Assembly: GCA_008360975.2 (NCBI GenBank)
Contig: CM039182.1
Span: forward strand, 14,294,324-14,358,323
Length of the DNA: 64,000 nucleotides
Origin: Lichenostomus cassidix
Taxonomy: Eukaryota > Chordata > Aves > Passeriformes > Meliphagidae
Direction: 5' to 3'
The notes below the pieces were generated by a model. It was given only the letters and a program-made list of their open reading frames with translations. It was not told where the DNA came from and did no database searches. Each line of letters begins with the position of its first letter. The stretch's first letter is position 1. Below are positions 13,287 to 27,000 of the stretch, one piece after another. The position numbers and the translations under genes were made by a program.

Positions 13287-16200
13287 CTGAAATAGCACAT
13301 TTCACAAAAAGAATTAATATTAAAAAAAAAAACAAACCCAAAACAACAACACAAAAGCCACATGTACACCAACTTAATATACTTGAGTTATTTCTTCAGC
13401 AGTGCTTTCCATTTCTGTATTGTTTAGAAGAAGTGCATTTAAACACAATGTTCTTTCAAAAATGTGGATGGCACATTACTTCAGCAGTGTATGATCGGTT
13501 GAACCACAAAGGTATTTCATACTTAAGGAAACCAAACCTTAAAAGAAAGCAATACTAAACACTGACCATTATGTGAAGAGAGGTAAAGACATGGACAGTG
13601 TGTTTCACCAGCAAATAGAGAGTCAGCCACTTAAATGACCCTATCTACAAACGCAGCCATCTGATACACTGGAATATTATTTCCAGAAATCAGAGCATCC
13701 TCAAACAAATGCAGTTATGTTATTTTCTCCAATTAGTGGTTTTCAGAAATGATTGATAATTTGCTAGTAATGTCTGCAAACAGCAACCTAATGTGTTCTC
13801 TTTCTTGCAAATCATCTGGAAACCACTTAAGGCTGTGATTGCTTAAACAAAAAAAAGGATTTTAAACACGTGCTCTCCCTTTGAACAACTGTGCACTCCA
13901 GATCTGTTTCACGTATCGATTCCAGCACTCGGTATGAGTCTGCAGAACCAACGCTGAGGAGCCAACCTGCCGCCCAGCTCTGCCAGCTCTGCTGAGCTGC
14001 AGCCTCCCAGGATGCTGCATGGAAGCTTTAACTCACTACAGGTTGTTGGTTTGAATCAATAAATGGCCAAGTTGTTCTTCATTTCGGTTCACTGGGTAGC
14101 ATGGACTGGGAAGGTCCCATTGGAAAAGCCACTGCTGACATTTCTGTCGGTACCTGGCTTATGGCAGGAGTTCATAGGAAAGCTGCCTTGGTTGATTTGC
14201 TTTTTTTCAATACTATGCTACACTAATATATGCAAAACCAAAGCATTATTTCATTGTTTCATTATGGAAACCTTGGATGCTTCAGGCCCACACTGCAGAA
14301 AAAGCCTTCTAGGTGATGCAGGAGGTTAGAGCACACAGCTGCTCTGATCTGATATGGCATCTATTATACTTCTATTTATCCTTCTATTTCACTCCACCTC
14401 AGTGTAGGAAAAATATTTTAGCTTGGCAAGTCAAGAGCCCAGAACATTCTAGCTTTCTAATTACAGGAGAAGCCAATTTCTCCTTTATGTGGAAGATAAT
14501 ATAGTCTAGGAGAACTTTAAGTTCTCAAATAGTACCAGCTTCCTCAAAGGAAAAGCTTGTTAATTCTGTCTGCTTTGACCATATTCCTCAAACCCAAGGT
14601 ATCTGCAAATAGTGACAAACAAGAAATGTGTTTTAAAGGAAACTGTAACTCTTAAATCTTACTTTAATTTCAATTGACATCTAAAAAAAACCAAACCCCA
14701 AGCCTCCCAACAAACTCTAACAGCCTGTATTTTATTGGTCAATACTAGATTGTGAACTAATTACATTTTTGGCTCATGGTACCAGGCTTGGTTCAGAGTT
14801 TATAAGATGGATGACTGGATGCAATGCAAATTTAAACCCAAAATTTGATTTCTTAAAATCAAACATGATGCAAACCCACTGTTTTCCTTTAAAAAGTGTT
14901 TGTGATTTTTCTCCATTACGGAATAGGGTCTGCAGAAGGGGGGGACTATAATAAGTTATTACTCTGGAAATTTAAGTTACAGTGTCTCTGGTAAATTCCA
15001 CTGGCTTCAGTACAAATAAAAGTTATGCTTCCCAAGGGAATGTAAAGGAATTTATGGCATTATAGATTAATCTCAGTGAAGTTAAACCCCCTCTCAATTT
15101 TAATAATCATAACCTCTGTTTGGTACCATCTCTTCCCAATAGCTAAAAGTAGGGTATAAGACAGGGATAAACCCTTTTCCTCAGGGAAATGCTGATAATA
15201 ATTGATAATTTGAAAAATATTAAGTAGATATCCATCTTTATAGCTATGTTTGGTCCACAAAGAAAGGCAGCATTGCAATTGTGCCCTCAAACCCAGCTAT
15301 CCCACAGCAAATACAGATGCTGGGAAGCAACAGAATGGGATGTGATGATGAGGGAACAGACCTTAAGACACTGTTCCACCGAGCAGAAGTCACAGCTCTG
15401 AGCTCCAGAGGAAATTCAAGCTACCTGCTAAATGACAGCTTAAATAGAGGTCTCCACAAATAGCATCTAGGTCATTAATATCCATCCTGGTATTACAGCT
15501 GGACATACCAGATAGCTGCAAACCAGGTTCTTGCACTTCTACATCTCATCACTGCTTATGAGCTACTGCTTAGAGACACACTGGGGCTTCCCAGGGTTAA
15601 ATGCTGATGATTTTCAGATGACAGGGAACAGTGTTAACTAGCAGCAAACATGCCTGACAACTACTGCCATTGGCTGACTGTAAAGATCTCTGCATGGCTA
15701 AGATAACTGAGCAAATTTAAAACACTAGCAAAGTGGAAATTTTGGCTGTAGGCAGAAAGGCGAAACTTCGCTGAAATTTCCAATGTAGTCTTTATGTGCA
15801 GAGAAGGGAATAAATCCCAAAGCCCATCTAATTTAAATTCTTCAGAGCTAATTTCCTGATATTCTTATAGCAAGCACTATTTACACCTTGCATACTGACT
15901 GGTTGTTTGGTTTTTGATAAAAAAGGTGCCACACAACCCACCAAATGTCAGAATACACTTTTGAGCATATAGGCTCAACTTAAAATTTGATGACTTAAAG
16001 CAATTTTTGAATTCCAGAAAGACCTTAAACATAAAACATAACTTCATTAATTTTTAAGGGTTATTTCAAAGTCTGGATTAAAAAAAAAAAAAATCAATTT
16101 TTCAAAGATATCTTAGTTCCAGTCCTGATACCTCCAGGTGTGCTAAATACTTATAGTACATAATAATGCTTTTTAAAGTGCATTACTACAGTAAGTTTAA

Positions 16201-18457
16201 CTCCTGTTGTTTTTTTTTCTTCTGTTAATTGTAGCATAGGTTTTACTTCTAACAAATGCAAAGAAAAATCATACTAGAGTATCATTGCACACATGAATGC
16301 TGGCACACTGTCAACAACTTGTACAGGATACACGTGGTTGACTTTTTTAAACCCATAGGACTGTTTCAGTTAAACCTCTTGAGAAACACACCTTATATTT
16401 AAAACACCTGTTCCTAAGGTCTTTTAGAAATTCGGTTAGAATGACTGGAAACGGAAGGAAACTAATCTGATAAAGAAATGTTATGTGTGTTGTTTCTATT
16501 CTTGGGCATTCGTGAACAGAATAAATATGCAAAAAACTTATTCTGTCAAATTCGGCTAAACCCAGAACTACTGAGTACTACTTTACTGATGAAACACAAC
16601 TTACTAAAACTGCTGTAGAGTATATTTTCTAAAGACAATCACCAGTCTTGAAGATGGTTGCACAACATCTACCCCAGTACTGTTCCCTGTATCAGAGAGA
16701 TCATGTATTCAATACCTCTCTCTTCATATTTCTAACATGCAATCAAGACTGATGATACGATTTTCAGCTCATACCTTTCCTTCTAGGAAAGCTATCAAAA
16801 GAGTAAACAGTACTCTATCCTAGCAAATCAAAGCTCCATAAAACCTAATGTAGCCTTCAATTTTCTCGGGTAGTCAGAAATTCAATTAATTTATTTAAAA
16901 ATCCTTATTATCAAATTAAAAAACCCTCCAGACTGCTACAAAAAAGGCTTCAGAATACATAATTTTTCCAGAAGAAATTTGTGGTTGTTAAGCAAGCCTG
17001 TATGGCAATTGATTGATCTTTTGTCTGGCTACCAATGGAATTCTGTCTTCGTTAGCAAACTCCGAAGCATAGAAACATTGCCTACATTGCAAATCTACAA
17101 CCATAGTAGAATTTAAAATCAAATAGGATTTAGAATTTTAGCAAACAAATTTCTAAAGGTTAAAAATGCTACATTTGACAAAAGGAGTCAAAAAAGATGC
17201 CATCACATGCTAGAGCCCTGAAAACCCCCTGAAAGTTGCCTGAGATGCCGTGTGATAGGTACGTCTCCAGGAAATGTCCAGTCCAAGGGGTCTTGACCTC
17301 AAACCTCTGGAAGCCAGAGCTCTTCTTCCCTCCCCTTTTAAGGCTTCCTACACCTATGCTTGAAGGGTTCAAGCCTACACAGAGCCCATTTTAATGTAAC
17401 TGTAATTTCTGATGGACACAGCCTGCAGCAAAGCAAAGATATTACAGGAAAACTAAGAAAATTACCTACCTAATAACTTAGCTCCAAAAGACTCATTTCC
17501 CAGCACAGCATACCTTGGCAAGAGCAGCTATGTAAAAACAGGCTGAGCTGATGCTATTCTTTGAACTCTCAGCTGCTCTCTCTCAGCTGGACTGCAGTTA
17601 GGGACCATATGACTGCTTTCCGTTTATTTAGATGTGAGGTCATGCACTGTGTGTTAAACCACCAGTGCTAAAAGGTGGATGCTAGGAATTGTGACTGGAG
17701 GTCAGATACAAACAAGGATATGCTGGGAAACATTCTGTGTCCTTCAGGGCATTGAGGCCAAATTCCACAATAAATTCCACTAATTTATGCATTTATCCCA
17801 ATTTGGCTCAAAAGTAAGCATGCTGTGTGATATTATGAAACTCAGTATCTGATTCCACAGTAAAAAAAGGGTCCATTTCCTGCCTGCTTAAAATTTGCAG
17901 CTTCTAAACCTGCTGCATAATATGCACAGCATTTACCTCCTTCCAGTGTTTTCAAAATAAAGATTCATTGTCACTTTCACAGCCAATTCTAAAATGAATA
18001 TTCTTATAATTATTTTTTCTGCCTGTATTTTGCATGGAAAAAGAAAGAGAGAAATTAACACCTGTATTTTTCTTCATATTTTTGTTGTTTACTACTTACT
18101 CCCAAGCTAAGCCAATCCTGAACCTTACAGGGAGCTGTAGCAGAGACCTGCCAGGCAAAGACTTGAAAAAGCCAAGATCAAGTAATTATTCTCTAATCAG
18201 CCTGTGGAATGCTGCATCAACAGACTGGAAGCTCCTGTTAAACAATGTCAATGGAATTAATCCACCTCTGAATTTACTTCAAATAATAAATGAATAACAT
18301 GAAGTATGGTATAAGAAATATGTTATAAAACCTCTTTTTTTTTGCTTGTGAATATTACGTTCACAAGTGACCAAAAAAGTGACCAAAACAAAATTCTTTT
18401 GAATCTCTATTTCAGAAAATTTTCTCTACATAGTATCATCAGCAGAAATGAACATAC
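13287..18457 (-). other. ZEB1: ZEB1 intron 2
   Basis: This 5.2 kb phase-1 intron is AT-rich with A runs (13320-13332, 16080-16093). A slightly GC-rich block at about 13880-14035 has a few CpGs. No repeat family, RNA gene or convincing exon is visible. Short frames (for example 17169-17372 minus, 67 codons) are not recognised. Confidence 0.9.
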
Positions 18458-18658
18458 CTTCATCTTCCCAGCAACTGTTTGTACTCCCTTCTCTTTCACT
18501 GTTTTCTGGTAATACTATATGGTCTGTTGGCAAGTCATCTTCTGGCACACTAGCATCACAGTCTGCTGCATCTGTTACACTTTCCTCTTCCACTATATGC
18601 AATTTATCTTCGTCATCTGAATCTGAGTTTGCTTCTACCACATTGTTATAATTGGTGA
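18458..18658 (-). CDS. ZEB1: ZEB1 exon 2 (acidic N-terminal region)
   Basis: This 201-base exon starts after acceptor ..CTCCACAG (AG at 18660-18659) and ends at donor GTATGT, phase 1 at both ends. It encodes VTNYNNVVEANSDSDDEDKL, then HIVEEESVTDAADCDASVPE, DDLPTDHIVLPENSEREGST and NSCWEDE. It is rich in Asp and Glu, as in all ZEB1 proteins. The true initiator (about 20 residues upstream in family members) is on exon 1 outside the window. The ATG at 18641 in this frame is a Val-to-Met-like artefact of reading the shadow frame start and is not needed. Confidence 0.97.
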
Positions 18659-18719
18659 CTGTGGAGAGACAAAAACAAAATACTGATCAATACACTCTTA
18701 TCTTAAAGCATGGAGGTTC

Positions 18720-19240
18720 AGAGCTTTTAGTGCTCTGGCCAGGTGGTACATAAGGGGCATCTCCGTGGAGTCACATTATTATTGCTTCTTCCCCCATGGG
18801 GATGGCAGTGCCTTGAGAGCAACCTGGATGGAATGTCTGCACACCAGGGGACATCTGAGAGCTCCTGGGCTCCCACACTGCTGGGAACCACGGTACCTCT
18901 CACTGGTGCACACCCAGCACAGGCCTGCACAAAAGAAGGCAGTGGACAACTGCAGAGCTGGAGCCGCAGAGGAGTAACAGAATTCCAACTGGATCACTCC
19001 AACTTGGATGCCAGCATTGCTCTATGTCTCATTGATGATTATTATGGCACTGAAGACCCCTCCAGAGAGGGCAGCCCAGCCACTCTTGGGGTCCCAGGGC
19101 ACCAGCCCTTGCCTGCAGACAGACACTGTGTGCTCACCCAGCCCAGCTTCCCACTGCCTCCTCCTGTAACCAATGCCACTCCGTGCTCCAGCTATGGGAA
19201 TCAGGGAGAAATAACCAGGAACAATAAGGAGATTTGATTC
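18720..19240. other. GC-rich block next to exon 2, with 164-codon plus-strand ORF
   Basis: The 60 bases upstream of exon 2 are followed by about 500 bases that are clearly GC-richer than the flanks. They contain an uninterrupted plus-strand frame of 164 codons (18743-19237). The predicted product is rich in Pro, Ser and Gly and matches no family I know; antisense frames are also partly open. It may be an old insertion or a promoter-proximal regulatory block for transcripts starting near exon 2. Coding status is doubtful. Confidence 0.3.
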
Positions 19241-21999
19241 AGAATGGCTTAAGTGCTCCTGATCCAAGCTAAAATGCTCTTGTAGTTACACCCGTTAAAG
19301 ACTCAGCAGGACGACTGTGAAAGGAAAAATCACAGAGATCACTTAGACAGGGAATCTCACATAACATTTGCCCAGTTACCATGAAAAGGTAATAACTCTC
19401 CTTCCTTAGCCTGGAGAATATATTGCAAGAGTCTTGTAGACAAAGGATTACAGACAATATATATGTTTCTGTCATATGGGAGCAGATTATTATTAAAATA
19501 GTCTTCATGTGTAAGCACAAAAGATCAGTTACGGCTGTTTCAACTTGAAATGTAAGAAACTGTAAGTAAACTGTACTACGAAAAAATTACTTTAGCAACC
19601 TCTTTAAATGTCTTGTTACTCACACTGAAGTTAAACTATGAAACAGACCTACATGGGTATTATTTCTTCATTTCCAAATTTGAACTTCTTACTGAAATGC
19701 TTCAAAATAGAGTCTAAGAAAGAGAATAAATTTATAGATGGATAAACCAACAAGACTTGGCTGCAGCACTCCTTCAATGGTTATCAGAATTATACCTGGG
19801 AGGCACATAATCATGGTACTTTATGATACCTGCATCCTGTCACTGTTAGTCCATGAGAAGCCAGACTGATTCTTTCATGTGAAATACTGCCTATTAAGGT
19901 AGATAAATAGCAAACCAGACTCTTGCTCTTCGGAAGTTAGCTCTTTTTTAAAAAAAGTAGATATTTTAGTCATTTAAAAATGCATATAACCAGGAAAAGT
20001 GAGTAACATTATGAGCTGACAGGCTAGTATCTAATTTCCTTCCAATTCAGGAGAAAAATGTCTCATCTAAAACATGCATGAGAATGACAAAAGACCCCTT
20101 TGAATTTAAAACAATCATTCATTGTTTCCATATTTTACATAGTGTTATTTGAAAAATGTAGTAACTCCCTACTCATGGCATTGACATTTTCTGAAACAGC
20201 AAATTTAGGCAAATTGCCTAAAAACTAGTATCTGGCCCATTAAAATTGATAAACTGACATTCACTTAATATTCTCTAACTGATTTTGCAAAGTAAAATAG
20301 ATATTGTAAGTGATGCTGTAATACTGTGTGATATAGAAGATGTACATGTATTCCTTCACCAAAGCAAAGATATTAATTTATTCTCCTGAGAAATGGTAAA
20401 TGCAACTCTAAAAAAATGTAAGAACAGACATAAAACAGGAGGAAGTGGAAAATAACTTCAGCCTTTTCTCTTCACTGAGTTTTAATCTGATGCTTAGATG
20501 TAGAGGATTATTAGTATAAAATAGCAATATATTTACATTTACCACTCATAAAGGAGATCAGTAAGAGCAGGGATCAAAATTTATAGGCATAAGTTCAGAT
20601 AGAGATAATGAATACTTGATTTTTTAAAAATAAATTTCCTGTTTAGTTTAGGAAATTAAGTGGCATTCCTTACATTAGATTTAGAGCGGTTTTATGGAAA
20701 ACAAAAACATAATCAAACAGTTTGTCTCAAAAAATTGCACTTACAGAGAAAAAATATTTCTTCTTTCCTCATCAAACATATTACAGATATAATCTATCCA
20801 TCATGGCTCTCTTCATCTTGAAACATTTTCATACATTCTCACTATACTCAATGCCAACTCTGCAAAAGTTAAAAACTCCTCCTTCCTCATAAAAGGCAAG
20901 GAACAAATGGTCTTTGGGGTCTCAGTTTCTTCCACCAAAAATCAATTTTCAACAAGACAAGACAATAAAACATGCAAAAAATCTGGCTCTAACATTCCTG
21001 TTTTCCTCTCCCCAAAAAGCTTTGGGGGAAAATAAATCTGCCAAAGTTGCAGGTGAAGGACCTCAGCATATTTGGGATGGCCAGGCAACTTACCACCAAA
21101 CACAGCAGAAAGTCAAGCACTTAAAATGACAGAACTCTCATATACCTACACATAATATTAACTAAATGATTACATGCTGCTTTCCTTCTGCAGGATCCAT
21201 GCCTCATCTAGTGCAGTGATAGCAAATACAAACAAAATGCTCAGTTTTATGGAGTGAACTGAGTATTCATATCATCCTGCCTCATTTTTTCAGATTGCAA
21301 AGTGATTGCTCATTCTTCTTATTCCCTTCAGCCAACAGTGTTCCCAAAGCTTTGCTAATAGGATGTTAGCCTGAATGGGATTCCATATTGCTATAATATA
21401 TTGCATATGCTTATATGAAATATATTGTAACTATATGTTGTATAATCATATGATTCTATATTCTATATAATTTCCTTACACGGTGTTCAGCAGGAATGCT
21501 TCAAAACATACAATTAACTGAACTGTAGTTATGGTGATGTTATCTCCATTTTACAGAGAAGAAACTGCCTGCTTAAAAACCAGAAGAATCTTTGGCCAAT
21601 CCTGGCATGGCCACGACAGTGCAGGGCACTTCAGGCTGTACTTTTCAGAGGACTTTGCATTTACACAGCGTTTTACACATTCAAAGCACACTTGTGTTCA
21701 TTCCAAATGCAGCTGAGCCCAGGTACCTTAGCCCATGTGCCACAGCAACTACAAACATAGAGATCACCTCCAAATAAGTGACCTCCCAGGATCACATAAA
21801 ACCTCTTTCAAAATGAGAGAGTAAAATCTAGTCTTTCTGTGGAGCTTTCAAAAGCCCCAGAGAGAGTGCTTTTGATTCCTGCAGCCCTCTACTTAAATTA
21901 CCATGCTTTCCAGCAATTAAGGCAAGGGTTCTGGAGGCAACAGTTTCCTTTAATAAACATCCCTGATTCATTCTCTGGGCACCATTCCTCCTGTGAAAA

Positions 22000-22019
22000 A
22001 ATTATGTGATCACATAATT
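22000..22019. repeat. 20-bp perfect palindrome
   Basis: The 20 bases AATTATGTGATCACATAATT equal their own reverse complement, centred on TGATCA. It resembles a dimeric transcription-factor site, but no factor can be assigned from sequence alone. Confidence 0.85.
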
Positions 22020-22137
22020 AAAGATCTTATCGTTATGCATACATGCAAGGGACAAATTAAAACAGTTTGAACAATCTTCATTTTGACATTTTCCAACTTT
22101 TTTTGAATGCTCAGCTTTCAAAGTCAAGTGTTTGATT

Positions 22138-22163
22138 TCAAAGAATGTATTAACATTCTTTGA
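22138..22163. repeat. Inverted repeat, 11-bp arms, 4-bp spacer
   Basis: Arms TCAAAGAATGT and ACATTCTTTGA are exact reverse complements around ATTA. It lies about 120 bases from the 20-bp palindrome. Each half contains CTTTG/CAAAG, the core of TCF/LEF-type sites. Confidence 0.85.
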
Positions 22164-23869
22164 TGAAAATGATGGTTTAAAAAAACAATCAAACCCTGTA
22201 ATTTACTGTATTTTTAGCTAATTAAAATTAAAATCAAAATTCCATTACATGATACCATACTGATGCCTGCATGGCTGCAAAGCTTAGCTTTAGCAATGCA
22301 GAATTGCTCTGGGTGCCCTATGAGGCTAATGGATGGTAGCAGGAAGGTGCTGGCTCCATTTGCTCAGACAGGTTTTGGCTCCATGTTTCACAAAAACTAT
22401 GGGAGCTGGCATTCACTTCCAGGGGCATTTATCCTCCCCCTCTCTGTTTTCAGTTCAGTCCTAGAGCCAAATTTAGACCTTCCCTATCTGTACATAATTT
22501 TGGGTATTTTCTCTTCTTGTCCTTGATGTTTCCTCAGAATAGACACCACTGAAAGGAGAGGACAGCAAGCTCACAAGCCTTGCTCAATGCCTGGCGCCAC
22601 AGTAGCTGCAGAAGTTGGGAGGAATAAATTTCATTAAACCTTTTTGGATAAAAATTGAAGTATACTCAATACAAAAACAATATGTAGAGACAACTGCTTA
22701 CAATCTCTGAAAGAAATTCAATTGACTATACATAAATGATGACTTCAATGGGCTTCTAATTTGGCAAAATATTCCATGCAGAAAATAAAACGCACATAAA
22801 ACCTTGCCTGGAACAGTTACAGCTTCCCAGTGAAGTAGCTACAAGTATTTCAGACTTCAGTACTATTTACTTTTAGTTAATGTCATTTAAAAGTAGTGAC
22901 CAGCTAAATAAAATAATTCAGCCTGGATCACAGAAATGTGGCACCAACAGCAGTCAGTGTCTCCAGGATGAGACATTGCTCTGTGAAAAGCAAGGACAAT
23001 TAGAGAGGTTACGTCACCCTCGGCCACCACGGCTCCAGGGAAGCCATCAGCCGCAGGGGACAAGCAGCAGACCACTGAAGGGTGTCTTATCTCTAACTGT
23101 AAAAGCTACACATCGTGAACCATGGCTGTAAACCACTGTGAACAGGTCACCAGACAATCACCATGACACACACATGGGCCTATTCTGTTCAATGTCCAGT
23201 ACACAACCTTAGCAAAAATCTACATTATTGAAGTTTAATTATTAATTTCAGCTTTACCTCCACAGATTAATAGGAAGCCTCAATAAATCTGTTATAAATG
23301 ACTCTGAAGACTAAATAAATATTTATTCAATAAAACCAAATTTTATATCATTACTGTGTAACATCTAAAATAATTATGAAAGAGTAATTAAAAATACATA
23401 TTATGAACTGTAATTACTTATTCTCCTCTTGATCATTTTCTTGATCCAGTATCCTGATTCTTAAAGAATAAATGGTTATCTGTAGTTGAAACTTTCCCTG
23501 CTCTAAGAACAAATGACTGCAAAACCAACTGCAGAAAATGAGCTACGCTTTCTGGATTTTAACAGTCCTAAATGAAAAGCAGATGTGTGACATTGCACAA
23601 TTCTAATTAAAAAAGAAATATGCTCAGATGGAAGTAGTGATCAAAGAGCTAAAACAGATATATATGTTATTTTGCTGGTTGAACACAGGTAGGAAACTAT
23701 GATACATATCTCTAATCAAATTTAAACATATTTGAAAGGAAAAAATGGCTAGTTCTCTGATTTAAAACCAGTAAACCCAGGAAATTCAAAGTGAACACTA
23801 ACATTGTGGTGATGAAAGGCTGTAGGACTTTCATAATCTAATGGGTGATTCCCCAGAAAGACAAGTTAC

Positions 23870-24043
23870 CTGGGTGGCAATAGAAGGAAAGCTTCTTAAA
23901 AAGTTGTCAGCAGATACTTGCTCACTGCTTCCCCATCCACATCTGCCCTCAGAATCATTAGATGACATGAAAGATGACATTCCCAACTCATGGAATGACA
24001 CAGTCACGTTCATGTCACTCAAATTCCGATCAAATTTGCTCAT
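23870..24043 (-). CDS. Candidate unannotated exon, 58 codons
   Basis: On the minus strand an ATG directly follows an AG (24045-24044) preceded by a T-rich tract. It is open for 58 codons and reaches CAG|GTAACT, a good splice donor, at 23870/23869. The peptide begins MSKFDRNLSDMNVTVSFHEL and ends NFLRSFPSIATQ, with a balanced, soluble-protein-like composition. I do not recognise it. Joined directly to ZEB1 exon 2 it would be in the wrong phase and hit a stop after seven codons, so it is not a simple alternative ZEB1 start. It could belong to a nested minus-strand gene, be a fragment of a retrocopy, act as a poison exon, or be chance. Confidence 0.3.
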
Positions 24044-24099
24044 CTCAACAAGACAAAAACATATGTGATGGAATATGCATCAGAATAATTTGAGATCAG

Positions 24100-27000
24100 G
24101 CGGCAGCAGGACAGAACTGCACTAAAAAGAGACCAGAACAGCACAGAACTAAGGCAAAATGCCTAACATGTAACACCAGGGTCTGGAAGGATGCTTTGAA
24201 CCTGTTACAACCTTTTGTTCAATACCTGAAAATGGTCACTGTCTTTTATGTAGAATCTAGTCCAGCGTTCTTACTACCTGTCTCCTGTACACCTCCCCAT
24301 ACTCAATCAAAATATCCTACCTACTTCCACTGGAAAAAACCCCACAACTTTTAGAAATTTGTGAGTTAACACAAACACCCTTGAATTTTTTAAGATGTTG
24401 AACACGTAACCAACACATCTGAGTTGTGTGAGCTCAGCATCTCAACAACTGAACTGGCTGGAGATGTAGAACAGGTGTGAGAGATTCTGATCTTTTAGAA
24501 ATCCTACTTCTAAAAGCTCTTCCAAAAAAATTTTGAAAGCTTTAGCATGAATTCTCCTACAAAGAAAGGTTTGATTCTACAAACTGGAACAACCCCTGTG
24601 CTCTCTGAAGTTCATTCCCGGTTCATGGATTTCTGCTCTGACAGCCTACAATCATCTCTTGGAAACCATTTACTCTCTGTCAGCCCACCTGAAAATCTAC
24701 TGCTACATATTATTTGGCACTAGTCTAATATTTAAGCAAAATATATTGTGACGTTTGAAACCTAGTCATTTAGCATTCAGTATTTTATACTTAGATTTTA
24801 GGGTATGTGATTAATTTTGTTACAACTCCTGAATGAAATGCCATACTTTCAACTCTCCACTGATAAGCTGCCCAGTATCTTTAGTAAAGTTAGATTTTTA
24901 TGTTTTTTTCATATTTTTCCTCTCAGTTTACACTTGACATGCAATAATATATACAGAACCATATTACCAGCTGAAGCAGAAACATGAGGGAGAGCTTAAG
25001 AAAAGAGAAGGCATATGCTCATGCTTCTATTGAAACAATCAGCTCAGAACCCACTACAGGACCTTCCTTCAACATACACTGCTTCACTTTTATCCACCTA
25101 GAATTTTACCTGCCATACTACTGGCTTGACTATTTGGAAACACTGTCATTATTTCTCAAACAAGTATAAGCAACCCTTAGTAAAAATATTTGCTGCTTCA
25201 CACCCATGTCACTGCCTCCATCAGGCAGCAGGGTGACTGTAGCACTGGGATGGCCAGCAGCATTACAGAGCAGAACAGAGGCAGCAAAAAACATTCCATT
25301 AGGTATCTTGCTGAATTCAGTAAAAGTACACAATGAGATCTGGTTACGTGCAAAGTATGAGGAAACTGTATTATACTCTCAATTAAATCGTTCAGGAACA
25401 AAAACCATGCCTGAGATTAGGTTCTGAAACAATCCATTTAGAATTTAATTTAAGAATGCACTTGCAATTTTCAGAAAAGTAATTTTGCTTTTAAGAACAG
25501 TATATGTGCTATGACTCTGGAGAGCAGAGCATTTTTTTTAATTTATGTATAAAAGGCTGACTCCTGTTGATTTGTACTTGCATAGATACACACATGAGTG
25601 TGCTCACACAGGAACAGGGAAACTGGATTCAGCCCTTGGTCTGCCTGAAGGGATCAAACCTACATCTCCCACACGTGTTTATATAAATATATGAATAGTT
25701 GGGTAAATATAAGTCTAAATATTTACATGTACCAAGCACATTTCTGATAATTTTGTTTAACTAATAAAAACCTCTTTCAAAATGTTTTTACACCTCTTAA
25801 CTGAATACTAGTCAAATGCAGCTTGACATACACTTTGACTGAATATTCTAACACATTAAAACCCATAAAATTCAAGAATCTTAATAAGCACTAAGTATAT
25901 AAATCACCTCAATACACACGTCCTGGATTATTTGGTCTTCAGGTCAACTCAAAGTAACTTTGAGTTTAAAAAAAATGCTTTGCAAGCAGACTGCAGACTA
26001 AAATGTGCTCTAAATGCTTTACCAAAAGGGAGACTGGATGTTTGCCCTGGCTTACCCAACACACATTAAAATCAATGGTGTAAACAGAATTTTTCTGCAT
26101 GTCAATTTTAAAAGATGGTTTTAAAATCAATCAACATTTGACACTAAAAAACCCTAACTCTCAATGTTGATGGCAAAGCCTGAAGCAAAGTCTGATGATC
26201 TAAGTCAGGACCAGTTCCCCAGAACAAGGGAAATGGCTACAGCTCTGGCACTGCACTCTGAGATGACATAAGTGATACTTGGAGAAAATCTGGCAAATAT
26301 TCCAGTCTCAGTGAGAAAATTTTCTGTTGGGTGCTTTGTTCTTACCATCAGGTCAATTCTGTGTAATTGAGTCCTACATGCAAAATGACATTGGAGCAGG
26401 ACAGTCTGGTAGTGTACTATCTGGAAATGCAGGATGGGCTCAAGGCTTCCCAGTGGGGCAGACACAGTGGAATTTTTGCCACCAGTGGTGTCTTAGTGCT
26501 ACTTGTTACAAATGTGTAGATCTGACAAGGGCAGGAAACTCCAAAAATCAGCTCCAGTGCTCATTTGAGAATTCAGTTGTATGTAGAACTGACATGAGTC
26601 CAGAGATGAGAAGCAAAGAGTACACACAAACAAGCATTTCAGATGTTTAGCCTTGGTCCAAAAATAATCTTAAAACACAGAAAACATATGTTTAGGCATA
26701 TATAGATACATATACATACTTACATACATATTTTCAGGTTTGATAGCCTAAAGTTAGATTAGGAAATGAATACCTATATCATAACACTAAAATAATCTCC
26801 TTTTGAAATATTCCTTTTATTAGGGCTACTACAGAAAAGTAACTTAAACATAATTTTCACCAGGCTGCTTTGAGACCCTTCATTACTCTGCAGCTCTTCT
26901 GTGTTAAAAATGGAAGCTTTATAGCTTTGCAAAATGAAGTCTTTCAGTCTTTCAGTGACACTGAGGGACCTGCAATACTAAATTCTCTATTGGATTTGCA

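Larger units (their letters stand above)
19240..23830. other. Intron 1 stretch, AT-rich, no gene seen
   Basis: Unique-looking AT-rich DNA with A/T tracts, an AT-rich low-complexity run near 21385-21475 and two palindromes near 22.0-22.2 kb (listed separately). No exon or repeat family is recognised. Confidence 0.7.
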
